NCBI GenBank assembly: GCA_038527485.1
Contig: JBCBFT010000002.1
Coordinates: 1 to 64,000 of the forward strand
Direction: 5' to 3'
From: JALEFZ01 sp038527485
Lineage (GTDB): Bacteria; Bacteroidota; Bacteroidia; J057
Length of the DNA stretch: 64,000 bases
Below are positions 37,413-45,467 of this stretch, piece by piece. The notes below the pieces were generated by a model. The model was not told the DNA's origin and did no database searches. It saw only the letters and a program-made list of their open reading frames with translations. Position 1 is the stretch's first letter. The number at the start of each line of letters is the position of its first letter. The position numbers and the translations under genes were made by a program.

Positions 37413-37653
37413 TTTATTTTGGCGTGTTTGCTATGAGAGAAAAGATATAGAAAATGCAAGGTCAATGGACTTATTTTCATCAATGGCTCTACCCATCCAT
37501 TTCCCTTTAGACAAAATACCCACTTGAAGATACATTTTTTTCCAGAAAGATATTTGTCAGATAGCAGATGGTTCTTGCTTCTTTCGCCTATTTCCTCCTT
37601 AAATACACGATATTTTGCCTGGCGTCTTGCCTGTAAGGGATCATTTCTCCTCT

Positions 37654-38973
37654 CTACACACTCTTGCGCACGATCTTGGCTCCTATGGCATTCAAGCGAT
37701 GTTCGATATTTTGGTATCCACGGTCGATCTGCTCAATGTTGGAGATACGTGATACGCCGTCTGCTGACATCGCCGCAATCAAAAGCGCAACACCTGCACG
37801 AATATCAGGGCTGGACATGGAAATACCTCGGAGGTTCACTTTGCGCTCAAGCCCGATCACAGAAGCTCTGTGTGGATCACACAAGATGATCTGCGCCCCC
37901 ATGTCTATCAATTTATCTACAAAGAATAGGCGGCTTTCAAACATCTTCTGATGGATCAAAACGGAGCCTTTGCACTGCGTCGCCAACACCAATACGATGC
38001 TCAACAAATCGGGGGTAAACCCTGGCCAAGGATGATCTGAGACCGTCAGGATACTTCCGTCGATGAAGGTTTCAATCTCACAGACGTCTTGTTGGTGTAC
38101 GTGGATGTCATTGCCCTCAATGGTCATTTGTACGCCCATGCGGCGAAATACCTCGGGAATATTTCCCAAGTAGTCTACATCGGCATTGCGGATGATCAGC
38201 TCTCCCTGTGTCATGGCCGCCATCCCAATGAAGCTACCGACTTCAATCATATCTGCCAACATGCGATGGGGTTCTTCAAAGCCTGTGAGTGCTTCTACAC
38301 CTTCGATGGTGATGAGGTTCGATCCAATCCCCGAAATCTTGGCGCCCATGCGGTTGAGCATCTTGCAGAGCTGTTGCAGATAAGGCTCACAAGCGGCGTG
38401 ATAGATCGTGGTCGTTCCCTCTGCCAAGCTCGCGGCCATGATGATATTGGCGGTACCTGTCACTGAGGCTTCGTCTAGAAGCATGTACTTACCCTTAAGA
38501 CGACCAGGTGCATTTACCTCGAACAGCCCGCGCTCTGCGTCATAGTGGAACTGTGCCCCCAGCTGCTGGAAGCCCCAAAAGTGTGTATCTACACGGCGAC
38601 GTCCAATCTTATCTCCGCCAGGACGAGACACAAATGCCTTCCCAAAGCGCGCCAACAAGGGCCCGACCAGCATGATGGAACCACGAAGTTTACGTGCTTT
38701 GGCCCAGTACTCCTCTGTCTGAAGATAGTCCAGATCAATATTTTCAGCCTTGAAGGTATAAGTATCAGGGGCAAGTTGCTCCACCTCTACCCCCATGGAA
38801 CGCAGGATATCGATCAAGCGATTGACATCGACGATATTGGGCAGGTTGGAGAGGGTTACTTTTTCGGGAGTGAGCAGGACTGCGCAAAGGATTTGAAGGG
38901 CCTCATTTTTGGCTCCTTGAGGAGTGATTTCCCCCGAGAGGCGATGACCGCCTTCAACTTCAAAAAATTCCAT
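37654..38973 (-). CDS. murA: UDP-N-acetylglucosamine 1-carboxyvinyltransferase
   Basis: 439 aa, full length. Seen are 'GGHRLSGEITPQGAKNEALQILCA', 'GSIMLVGPLLARFG', 'DEASVTGTANIIMAA', 'DHPWPGFTPDLLS' and 'DIRAGVALLIAAM'. It adds enolpyruvate from PEP to UDP-GlcNAc, the first committed step of peptidoglycan synthesis. The catalytic loop reads 'RPGGDKIGRR': Asp121 occupies the position where E. coli has Cys115, a substitution known from other bacteria to give fosfomycin insensitivity. A Fic gene lies between murA and DUF4290. Confidence 0.95.
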   Translation of the reverse strand: MEFFEVEGGHRLSGEITPQGAKNEALQILCAVLLTPEKVTLSNLPNIVDVNRLIDILRSMGVEVEQLAPDTYTFKAENIDLDYLQTEEYWAKARKLRGSIMLVGPLLARFGKAFVSRPGGDKIGRRRVDTHFWGFQQLGAQFHYDAERGLFEVNAPGRLKGKYMLLDEASVTGTANIIMAASLAEGTTTIYHAACEPYLQQLCKMLNRMGAKISGIGSNLITIEGVEALTGFEEPHRMLADMIEVGSFIGMAAMTQGELIIRNADVDYLGNIPEVFRRMGVQMTIEGNDIHVHQQDVCEIETFIDGSILTVSDHPWPGFTPDLLSIVLVLATQCKGSVLIHQKMFESRLFFVDKLIDMGAQIILCDPHRASVIGLERKVNLRGISMSSPDIRAGVALLIAAMSADGVSRISNIEQIDRGYQNIEHRLNAIGAKIVRKSV

Positions 38974-39106
38974 GTTTTTTTAAGGCTTAATAAAATATAA
39001 GACACTGTGTGCGCCCTCAAACTTGAATGTGCCTCGAAGATAAAGGAAGGGAATGGGAAATCGTAGGCTTTTGAGAGAATGTATGGGATAGATGATTATT
39101 CGGAGA

Positions 39107-40525
39107 TTAATGCCCGTTTTTTTGTAAATGGTCTTCAATCTGTTGTAAAACTGGAGACCAGAATCCCTCCGCCAAAAGTGCTATTTCTTCAGATGTAAAG
39201 AACAATTTGGAATAATAATACTTACCCACGACTTGACCATTTGAAGTATAGATATAGTAGTCATCATGAAATATGATCGCCCCTTTTCTGGCAAAAGAAA
39301 TATTGGGTGAGTTTCCTCTCTTGAGATACCTAATGCTAAATCTGAAGTCTATCTGATGAATACTTGTGATGATGATCTCTTGCTCTCTGCTCAATAGTGC
39401 TCCAAATCCTTTTCGCTCTTTTTTTATTTCTCCATCTATCACACTACCTTTCAAGACTGTTGATATTCTAGCAATCAAGGTTCGGGCAAGATTTGCTCGA
39501 AACTCATCTTCATTTAGCCTATAGCTAGATTCTGAGTCTTGAAAAAGTTGAGCTATCTCTTTATGTTTATTCTCTAGCTCGATTAAGAAATTTGCTATAA
39601 AGCCCTCGGCAAGTTGGTAAAGAATGTCTTTCGTTTTAAACTTTCTTGAGACAGCAGAAGTCTCAAGGGAACGGTTCAACAACGCCAATCTTTTCTCAAA
39701 ATCTCCCACATCCTCCAAAGATTCCTCTCGCGCAGCTCTAAAGTAAAAATCCAATGTATAAGGTAGTTGGTTCGCAATGTACAAAATGAATGCATCTAGG
39801 TCTCCTGCATCCGCACGTCTGAGCGCCAATAAGTAGTTTTTCTTATCGTCTGTACGAATGATGATAGGAGGATATCCATTTTCTAGGAGAATGTAATTCA
39901 TGATCAGGCGAGCTACTCGACCATTTCCATCATCAAAAGGATGTATCCGTACAAAGCGATAGTGGAAGCTTGCCGCTTTCACGATGGGATGATACGCCTT
40001 CCAGTCGTTGTGATAGCGTTCGATAAGCTCTGCGACTTTTGCAGGAGTTTCCTCGGGACTCGCATACTCAAAAAGCGTCCCATTTGCTAACCTGACAGAA
40101 TTGGGGGTAGTTTTGTATTGACCTGGGGTGATGAGTTTCCTTGTTTCCTGACCATCGGGCGTCAAAGCCTCTTTATAAAAAGGGCGAACAAGAATGATCT
40201 CATTGAGCTCTCTCAAAAACTGAGCAGTAAGCTTCCGTTCAGTATCTAAGGCTTCGCGTTTGACAAATGCTACAGCCGTATCATGCGCTTTCATTTCTTC
40301 AATATCTCTTACAGGATGATCTCCTGAAGTTTGGTCAAAAAACAAAAGCAATTTTGTCTGGCCGTACGTCAGTGTACTGCCTTCTATATGATTGGAGTGA
40401 AAATTCCACTCCAATCTTAGTTTTTGATCCAAGGCTTGGTGCTGGACGGGCTTTAAAGGAAGGAGTTCATCGAGTTTTTGCTTCTCTCGATCAATCTCCC
40501 TTATGATTTCCTGTAGCTCATCCAT
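39107..40525 (-). CDS. Fic-domain AMPylator-family protein
   Basis: 472 aa. The Fic core has 'RIHPFDDGNGRVARLIMNYI' (~192-211), matching HxFx(D/E)GNGRxxR with catalytic His, and a preceding beta-hairpin flap. An inhibitory motif 'SNHIEG' at residues 44-49 fits [S/T]xxxE[G/N], so it is a class II Fic enzyme with N-terminal self-inhibition. It should transfer AMP to hydroxyls of target proteins; the target is unknown. The C-terminal ~200 residues form a helical region and a terminal domain I do not recognise. It is more AT-rich than its neighbours. Confidence 0.88.
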   Translation of the reverse strand: MDELQEIIREIDREKQKLDELLPLKPVQHQALDQKLRLEWNFHSNHIEGSTLTYGQTKLLLFFDQTSGDHPVRDIEEMKAHDTAVAFVKREALDTERKLTAQFLRELNEIILVRPFYKEALTPDGQETRKLITPGQYKTTPNSVRLANGTLFEYASPEETPAKVAELIERYHNDWKAYHPIVKAASFHYRFVRIHPFDDGNGRVARLIMNYILLENGYPPIIIRTDDKKNYLLALRRADAGDLDAFILYIANQLPYTLDFYFRAAREESLEDVGDFEKRLALLNRSLETSAVSRKFKTKDILYQLAEGFIANFLIELENKHKEIAQLFQDSESSYRLNEDEFRANLARTLIARISTVLKGSVIDGEIKKERKGFGALLSREQEIIITSIHQIDFRFSIRYLKRGNSPNISFARKGAIIFHDDYYIYTSNGQVVGKYYYSKLFFTSEEIALLAEGFWSPVLQQIEDHLQKNGH

Positions 40526-40558
40526 AAAAGCCGCTTCTCGCTATACAAGATTCATTCT

Positions 40559-41215
40559 TTAATTCTTCCTCCGACGCTTACCGCCTCCGCGATTATTTCC
40601 ACGCTTGTTGTTGCGGCTTTTTCCATTGCTGCTGCTATGGTGGTGGTTGCTATGATGATGATGGCTGCTCGCCTGACGCGTGATCGTCAACTCATTAGGA
40701 TCGATGACCAAACGTCCTTTTGACATCTCTTTCATCTGATCTGCAATGATCTCCTCAGGCGTACTCTCACGATCTCCTGTACGGAGAAACTGGCGCATCG
40801 CATTGGCGATCTGGTTGAGATAAGCAGTGCGAGCAGGACCTTCCTGCATGTCGATCGCCTTGTGAACCATCAACTGGACATTCCAACCATATTGACGATA
40901 GCGGGGTCTGCCATCATAGTAGGGCATATGTTCTGTATCCTTAGGACGCTTCTCAGGGGGTAGGGGCATGTCAAAAGGTGCCTCTACGTCAAAATCATAA
41001 TCTGAAATCATGAAAATGGCATCCCACAGCTTTTGCTTGTAGTCGGGAATGTCCTTGATAGAAGGCTTAAGGTTAGACATGATTCGGATGATTTCATTTG
41101 CCACACGGGTGCGTGCCTCCTTATCCTCAATTGTCTTGGCATACTCTACCATGGCCTGTATGTTACGGCCAAACTCACGCAGCCTGAGCGGCGTCTCCGA
41201 AATGTAATAATCCAT
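40559..41215 (-). CDS. DUF4290 protein with His/Arg/Asn-rich tail
   Basis: 218 aa. The first ~165 residues are the DUF4290 domain, a Bacteroidota-specific family: 'DYYISETPLRLREFGRNIQAM', 'DYKQKLWDAIFMISDYDFDVEAPF', 'RYRQYGWNVQLMVHKAI'. A low-complexity tail follows with runs of His (SSHHHHSNHHHSSS) then basic KSRNNKRGNNRGGGKRRRKN, which may bind nucleic acid or metal. The gene often lies next to murA; here the Fic gene intervenes. No function is known. Confidence 0.88.
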   Translation of the reverse strand: MDYYISETPLRLREFGRNIQAMVEYAKTIEDKEARTRVANEIIRIMSNLKPSIKDIPDYKQKLWDAIFMISDYDFDVEAPFDMPLPPEKRPKDTEHMPYYDGRPRYRQYGWNVQLMVHKAIDMQEGPARTAYLNQIANAMRQFLRTGDRESTPEEIIADQMKEMSKGRLVIDPNELTITRQASSHHHHSNHHHSSSNGKSRNNKRGNNRGGGKRRRKN

Positions 41216-41590
41216 TATTTATTAGGTACTTAAAATGAAGTGAGCATCTTCGGATGATGGTTCTTCACACATCTTGAAAAGGGATAGAAAGGATCATTCC
41301 AATGATATGACATGAAGCTTCGTTCTGCTTCACTTATTGGATTCTTACCAATGCTCACAGTTTAAATTTCACAAAAGGCGCATGCTAATTTTAGGTAAGC
41401 ACATGGCCTGTTTAAAGGGTATTCTCAGATAAATACAATGTGTCTGAATATGAATCAGCTCGGGTGTGTACGCGAATAGAGCCATTAGCTCATTTTCTTT
41501 TACAAAAAAGAACAAATTCCTGTTGTTTGTCAAATAAATCTTTGAGGGACTTAAATACAGCAGGAAAAAGGATAATTCCTTACCATCTTT
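41216..41590. other. Gene-free stretch between DUF4290 and uvrD
   Basis: 375 bases, AT-rich, with only short or overlapping frames. A small inverted repeat TGAAGC/GCTTCA lies at 41313-41332. It should contain the end of the uvrD transcript and the DUF4290 promoter; nothing stronger is seen. Confidence 0.55.
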
Positions 41591-43828
41591 CTATTCGAGA
41601 ATCTGTAGCTTGGCGTACTTCAATAACAATACACGTTTTCCCTTACTAGCAAAATCAATCGTAGCTTTTTTTCCTCCTCCTGCCCCCTCCAATGCTAGTA
41701 CATGTCCTGTGCCAAACTTCTGATGCTTGACTTGCTGCCCCACTTGGATCTCGTCAGGGGCCGCTGCCTTAAAATCAGACGCTTTTCCTGGTTCGACTGT
41801 TGCACGTGACATCGGCTTTAAGTTGCGACGTGTAGGAGACACAGCCGATCTGCGTCCTGTATCCCAGCCACCATTTGTCGTGCTCCCCCTTCTTGCTGCT
41901 TGTTCAGGTCGTTTGAGGTATTGAAAGTCAATTTCATCTATAAATCGACTCGGCTCGTTGAACTGCATGTCACCAAAGCGATAGCGCGAACGCGCATAAG
42001 TCATAGTCAATTTCTTCTTGGCGCGCGTCACCGCTACATAGAACAACCGTCGCTCTTCTTCTAGATCGGCTCGAGTTTCCATCGCCATAGAGCTGGGGAA
42101 CAGACTTTCCTCCATTCCTACCAGAAAAACAGAATTGAACTCCAACCCCTTGGCAGAGTGTACCGTCATCAGCGTCACGAAGTCGTTGTCATCTGGATCT
42201 TGATCCTGATCGGTAAACAGGGAAATATCTGCCAGAAATGCTTCTAAAGCAGGTGTCTCATTGTCGGGATCATCAATAAATGCTTGCGCGGAATTCAAAA
42301 GTTCTTGCACATTTTCCCACCGGGTCAAGCTATCTTCTTTATGGTTTCCGTGCAGATCTTTGAGGATGCCTGACTGCTTCGCGATGTAGGCAGCTGCGTG
42401 AAACGCATCGTTTCGCTCCGCCGCTACGCCAAAGTCCTTGACCATGGTGACGAAGTCCCGAATCTTGTTATTGATGGCACCCTTAAGTCCTGCTTCGCCT
42501 AGATTGAGCAGGGCATCCCACAGTCCCAGTCCCCGCTCGGCAGCGAACACGTTGATCCGTTCCTGGCTCGTCTTACCTATCCCTCGGGTGGGGTAGTTGA
42601 TGATGCGACGGATAGCTTCCTCATCTTTGGGATTGATCGCCAACTTGAGATAGGCTACCACATCCTTGATTTCTTTGCGCTGATAAAATGACAGTCCACC
42701 AAATATCTTATAAGGTAAACCCGCCCTTCTCAACTCATCTTCCAAAGCACGAGATTGGGCATTGGTACGATAGAGAATCGCAAAATCATAGTGGAAAAAA
42801 TTATGTATTTGCTTTTGCTCGCGGATGAAGCTCGTCACGCGTTTGGCTTCATCCTGCTCACTGACCGCTTCGACCAAAGCGATTTTTTCTCCTTCCTCAT
42901 TCTCCGTAAAAACCTTCTTCTTGATTTGGTCTCGGTTGTTCTTGATGACCGAGTTGGCCGCATCTACGATGACCTTGGTCGAGCGATAATTTTGCTCTAG
43001 TTTGACCGTCTTCAACTCAGGATAATCCTGCTTTAGGTTGAGGATATTCTGAATATTGGCCCCGCGAAAGGCATAGATAGACTGGGCATCATCCCCCACG
43101 ACACAAATATTGTGATGAGCGGCTGCCAGCATATTTGTCAGGGTATACTGTGCATGGTTGGTATCCTGATACTCATCGACCATGATGTACCGAAAACGAT
43201 GCTGATACTTGTACAATAAGTCGGGATGTCCCTGAAATAGCAAAATCGGCTTGATGAGAAGATCATCAAAATCCATTGCATTGGACTTAAAGAGCCTTTC
43301 TTCGTATGCTTGATAGATCTGAGCTACCTTCAGATTAAAGTCATCTACGGCATTTTCTTGATACTCTTTGGGTGAGATCAAGCGGTTTTTGGCCATGCCG
43401 ATGGCATTGGATAGGACACGAGGTTTGTAGACCTTGTCATCCATCTTTCGCTCTTTGAGGAGTGTCTTCAGCATCCGCTGCTGATCATCCGAATCATAGA
43501 TCGTATAGGCACTTGTATAACCGATCCGGTCTGCCTCCACACGAAGGATACGCGAAAAAATCGAGTGGAAGGTACCCATGACGATCGATTTGGCAGGAGC
43601 TCCGACAAGTTTGAAGATACGCTCCTTCATCTCTCGCGCAGCCTTATTGGTAAAAGTCAGCGCCAGCAATTCTTGGGGGTCTGCCAATCCCTGATCAAGG
43701 ATAAACGCCAATCGATAGGTCAAGACACGTGTCTTCCCACTACCAGCCCCTGCAATGACCATTTGAGGGCCATTGACATGGACTACAGCTTCGCGCTGTG
43801 ATTCATTGAGATCTTTGAGAAAGTCCAA
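41591..43828 (-). CDS. uvrD: UvrD/PcrA-type DNA helicase
   Basis: About 745 aa with TTG start at 43828 giving 'MDFLKDLNESQREAV', the family N-terminus; a GTG at 43849 or TTG at 43867 would lengthen it. Superfamily 1A motifs in order: Walker A 'IAGAGSGKTRVLT', 'LTFTNKAAREM', motif II 'VDEYQDTNHAQ', 'VVGDDAQSIYAFRGA', 'LEQNYRST', 'LMTVHSAKGLEF', 'EERRLFYVAVTRAKK'. It unwinds DNA 3' to 5' in mismatch and excision repair and fork restart. The C-terminus ends with the Tudor-like 'VGQQVKHQKFGTGHVL' seen in PcrA. Three -7-like boxes lie upstream. Confidence 0.95.
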   Translation of the reverse strand: MDFLKDLNESQREAVVHVNGPQMVIAGAGSGKTRVLTYRLAFILDQGLADPQELLALTFTNKAAREMKERIFKLVGAPAKSIVMGTFHSIFSRILRVEADRIGYTSAYTIYDSDDQQRMLKTLLKERKMDDKVYKPRVLSNAIGMAKNRLISPKEYQENAVDDFNLKVAQIYQAYEERLFKSNAMDFDDLLIKPILLFQGHPDLLYKYQHRFRYIMVDEYQDTNHAQYTLTNMLAAAHHNICVVGDDAQSIYAFRGANIQNILNLKQDYPELKTVKLEQNYRSTKVIVDAANSVIKNNRDQIKKKVFTENEEGEKIALVEAVSEQDEAKRVTSFIREQKQIHNFFHYDFAILYRTNAQSRALEDELRRAGLPYKIFGGLSFYQRKEIKDVVAYLKLAINPKDEEAIRRIINYPTRGIGKTSQERINVFAAERGLGLWDALLNLGEAGLKGAINNKIRDFVTMVKDFGVAAERNDAFHAAAYIAKQSGILKDLHGNHKEDSLTRWENVQELLNSAQAFIDDPDNETPALEAFLADISLFTDQDQDPDDNDFVTLMTVHSAKGLEFNSVFLVGMEESLFPSSMAMETRADLEEERRLFYVAVTRAKKKLTMTYARSRYRFGDMQFNEPSRFIDEIDFQYLKRPEQAARRGSTTNGGWDTGRRSAVSPTRRNLKPMSRATVEPGKASDFKAAAPDEIQVGQQVKHQKFGTGHVLALEGAGGGKKATIDFASKGKRVLLLKYAKLQILE

Positions 43829-43925
43829 TTTGAATACTCTTTTATTCACACAAGGATCAACCAGCAAGCTCAGGTTAATCTTGTCATTATTTGAAAATAC
43901 GTAACTCCCTGCCTTTGGGAAGGTT

Positions 43926-43933
43926 CAAAGGTA
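43926..43933 (-). promoter_or_regulatory. -7 box (TACCTTTG), first of three before uvrD
   Basis: Perfect TAnnTTTG on the minus strand, ~98 bases before the proposed uvrD start. Two further copies lie upstream. Confidence 0.4.
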
Positions 43934-43971
43934 GTTCAAGGTAATCATATTTAGGCTCCAGTTGTGACCCC

Positions 43972-43979
43972 CAAAGGTA
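43972..43979 (-). promoter_or_regulatory. -7 box (TACCTTTG), second of three before uvrD
   Basis: An identical octamer 46 bases upstream of the first, in the same orientation, set in 'cccccaaaggtag' on the plus strand. Confidence 0.4.
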
Positions 43980-44075
43980 GAACAGACTTGTCATGGTAGA
44001 CACTTGATAGGTGTAGAGAAACGTTTAGACTAGATTCTCTGTTGTTCTTATTGTTGAGTCCCATTTATCTGAACC

Positions 44076-44083
44076 CAAAGATA
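44076..44083 (-). promoter_or_regulatory. -7 box (TATCTTTG), third of three before uvrD
   Basis: Another TAnnTTTG match, ~100 bases farther upstream and just after the terminator of the small gene, so it would start uvrD-directed transcripts afresh. Confidence 0.35.
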
Positions 44084-44104
44084 GGCATTTTTTAGGGGAA
44101 ATTA

Positions 44105-44144
44105 GGGAAAAGAAAAATGGGCCCGAGTGTTTCTGGGGCCCATT
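44105..44144 (-). terminator. Strong minus-strand terminator after a tiny gene
   Basis: A perfect 9-bp stem AATGGGCCC/GGGCCCATT (44116-44124 and 44136-44144) with an 11-nt loop, followed on the minus strand by TTTTTCTTTTCCC. It implies minus-strand transcription from the gap before the plus-strand gene at 44494. Confidence 0.85.
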
Positions 44145-44175
44145 GAGGTAAGGAGGCTGAATGTATTCTTATGAG

Positions 44176-44271
44176 TTATGCGGGTGTTTGTGTTGAGGTT
44201 TGGCTAATCTGCCTAGTACCCGCTTCCCGAATACGTAACTCCAAACGGAAACAAACGTCTAATCGCTGCAT
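44176..44271 (-). CDS. Candidate 31-aa small protein gene
   Basis: ATG at 44271, TAA at 44178-44176, encoding 31 residues beginning MQRLDVCFRLELRIREAG and ending SQTSTQTPA. Support: the frame ends 31 bases before a strong terminator on the same strand, the ATG follows an A-rich stretch typical of Bacteroidota translation starts, and no other minus-strand gene exists upstream to need that terminator. The N-terminal half is amphipathic and Arg-rich, the tail Ser/Thr/Gln-rich. No family is recognised; it could instead be the start of a small RNA. Confidence 0.45.
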   Translation of the reverse strand: MQRLDVCFRLELRIREAGTRQISQTSTQTPA

Positions 44272-44400
44272 GGTTTTTAATTTTTCTTTTAAAAAATCGC
44301 AATCTACTCATTGACAACACTTTAAAACTCTTTGTTTTTATCTTTTATTTATTTTGATCTCTATCTCCCCCTCTTTTACTGAATAAATACATCTTCTATT

Positions 44401-44408
44401 TACCTTTG
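44401..44408 (+). promoter_or_regulatory. -7 box (TACCTTTG) before the MORN-repeat gene
   Basis: Perfect TAnnTTTG match, ~86 bases upstream of the start at 44494. No -33 TTG is clear. Confidence 0.4.
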
Positions 44409-44493
44409 CCCTTACATAAGATTTCCCCTCAAATTTCTATGTTTTATCTCTCCCCCACGTGTAAATTTCTTCCATCAATCACACTCAGGATCT

Positions 44494-45270
44494 ATGAGGT
44501 TTTATACTATCTTTTTTATCCTATCGATTCCCCTTGTTAGTCTGTCACAGGTTGAAAAGATCTATGATAAAAATGGACAAATCCAGGCTATTAATCCCAT
44601 CAATGAGGAAGGCGTTTTTGATGGATTGGGGTATACCTTCTATCCATCTGGTGCGGTAGAAAAAGAAATTCCCTATGTCGAAGGTATCATACAGGGTAAG
44701 GAGAAAACCTTCTATGAAAGTGGCAAACTAAAGGGAACACTGGACTATAAGCGAGGAAAGAAGGAAGGGATTGAGCAAGTATTTTTCGAAGATGGGTCTA
44801 TCAAAATGAAACAGAAATGGAAAAAAGATCTGCGAGAAGGCAGCATGGAAGTGTTTTATCCGATGGGTGATATCCGCATCTATGCCTTGATGCAGCATGA
44901 CTCCATCCTTTTTGCCCAATATTTTGATACGACAGGCAAGATCACCTCAGAGCGTGTCGGCTTCATCTCATCTGCAATTGACACCTTCGATTTACCCCCT
45001 GTCAAAACCTACATCAAAGAAGGCAAATCTCTACAGAGCGGTCAAGCCAACTCCGTCCATATCGTTCAGCAGCGCATCCCACGTGAATTTGTTGCGTACT
45101 CTAGTAGAGACGGCCTCATCACCTTGTCCAATGATCCCCTATATCCCTTGGCCATCACTCCCGATGAAGGAACGGATACTTTCACGGTGTATATGCGTAT
45201 TCAGGTACACAGTATGGCGGAGCATATTCTAGTCAGGAAGGTCATCTTACCTGTAGCTGCTGCAAAATGA
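44494..45270 (+). CDS. Secreted MORN-variant repeat protein (YwqK-like)
   Basis: 258 aa. Signal peptide (FYTIFFILSIPLVSLSQ), then at least five MORN-variant repeats of ~22 residues: 'GYTFYPSGAVEKEIPYVEGI', 'KEKTFYESGKLKGTLDYKRG', 'IEQVFFEDGSIKMKQKWKKD', 'SMEVFYPMGDIRIYALM'. A C-terminal domain (~165-258) is beta-rich and unrecognised. Proteins of this type are often annotated as YwqK antitoxins, but a signal peptide makes that role unlikely; a surface or periplasmic binding role is more plausible. Confidence 0.8.
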   Translation: MRFYTIFFILSIPLVSLSQVEKIYDKNGQIQAINPINEEGVFDGLGYTFYPSGAVEKEIPYVEGIIQGKEKTFYESGKLKGTLDYKRGKKEGIEQVFFEDGSIKMKQKWKKDLREGSMEVFYPMGDIRIYALMQHDSILFAQYFDTTGKITSERVGFISSAIDTFDLPPVKTYIKEGKSLQSGQANSVHIVQQRIPREFVAYSSRDGLITLSNDPLYPLAITPDEGTDTFTVYMRIQVHSMAEHILVRKVILPVAAAK

Positions 45271-45304
45271 CCTACTTCCTCTTTCATTTCCTCTAGCTAA
45301 ACTT

Positions 45305-45312
45305 TACTTTTG
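45305..45312 (+). promoter_or_regulatory. -7 box (TACTTTTG) before dsbD
   Basis: Perfect TAnnTTTG match in the 150-base gap after the MORN gene. The last bases overlap an 8-bp inverted repeat TTTGAAAG/CTTTCAAA (45309-45316, 45330-45337). Confidence 0.4.
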
Positions 45313-45467
45313 AAAGGGTGTAAAGGATTCTTTCAAAGTGTCCTCTACGTTTCAAACAGCACGTTTGTCTCTCACTACATTCGTGTAGCGAAACAGTGTA
45401 GATCAAAACGCGTTGAAATATCATGAAACAACCTCAATCGTGGATTGAGGTAAAACAGGTGATGCAC

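Noticed and set aside
37524..37889. 121-aa plus-strand frame over the murA 3' end
   Set aside because: Antisense to the conserved murA C-terminus; Cys and Trp-rich random-looking composition.
44494..45270. YwqK-type antitoxin role for the MORN-repeat protein
   Set aside because: A clear signal peptide places it outside the cytoplasm and no toxin gene is next to it.
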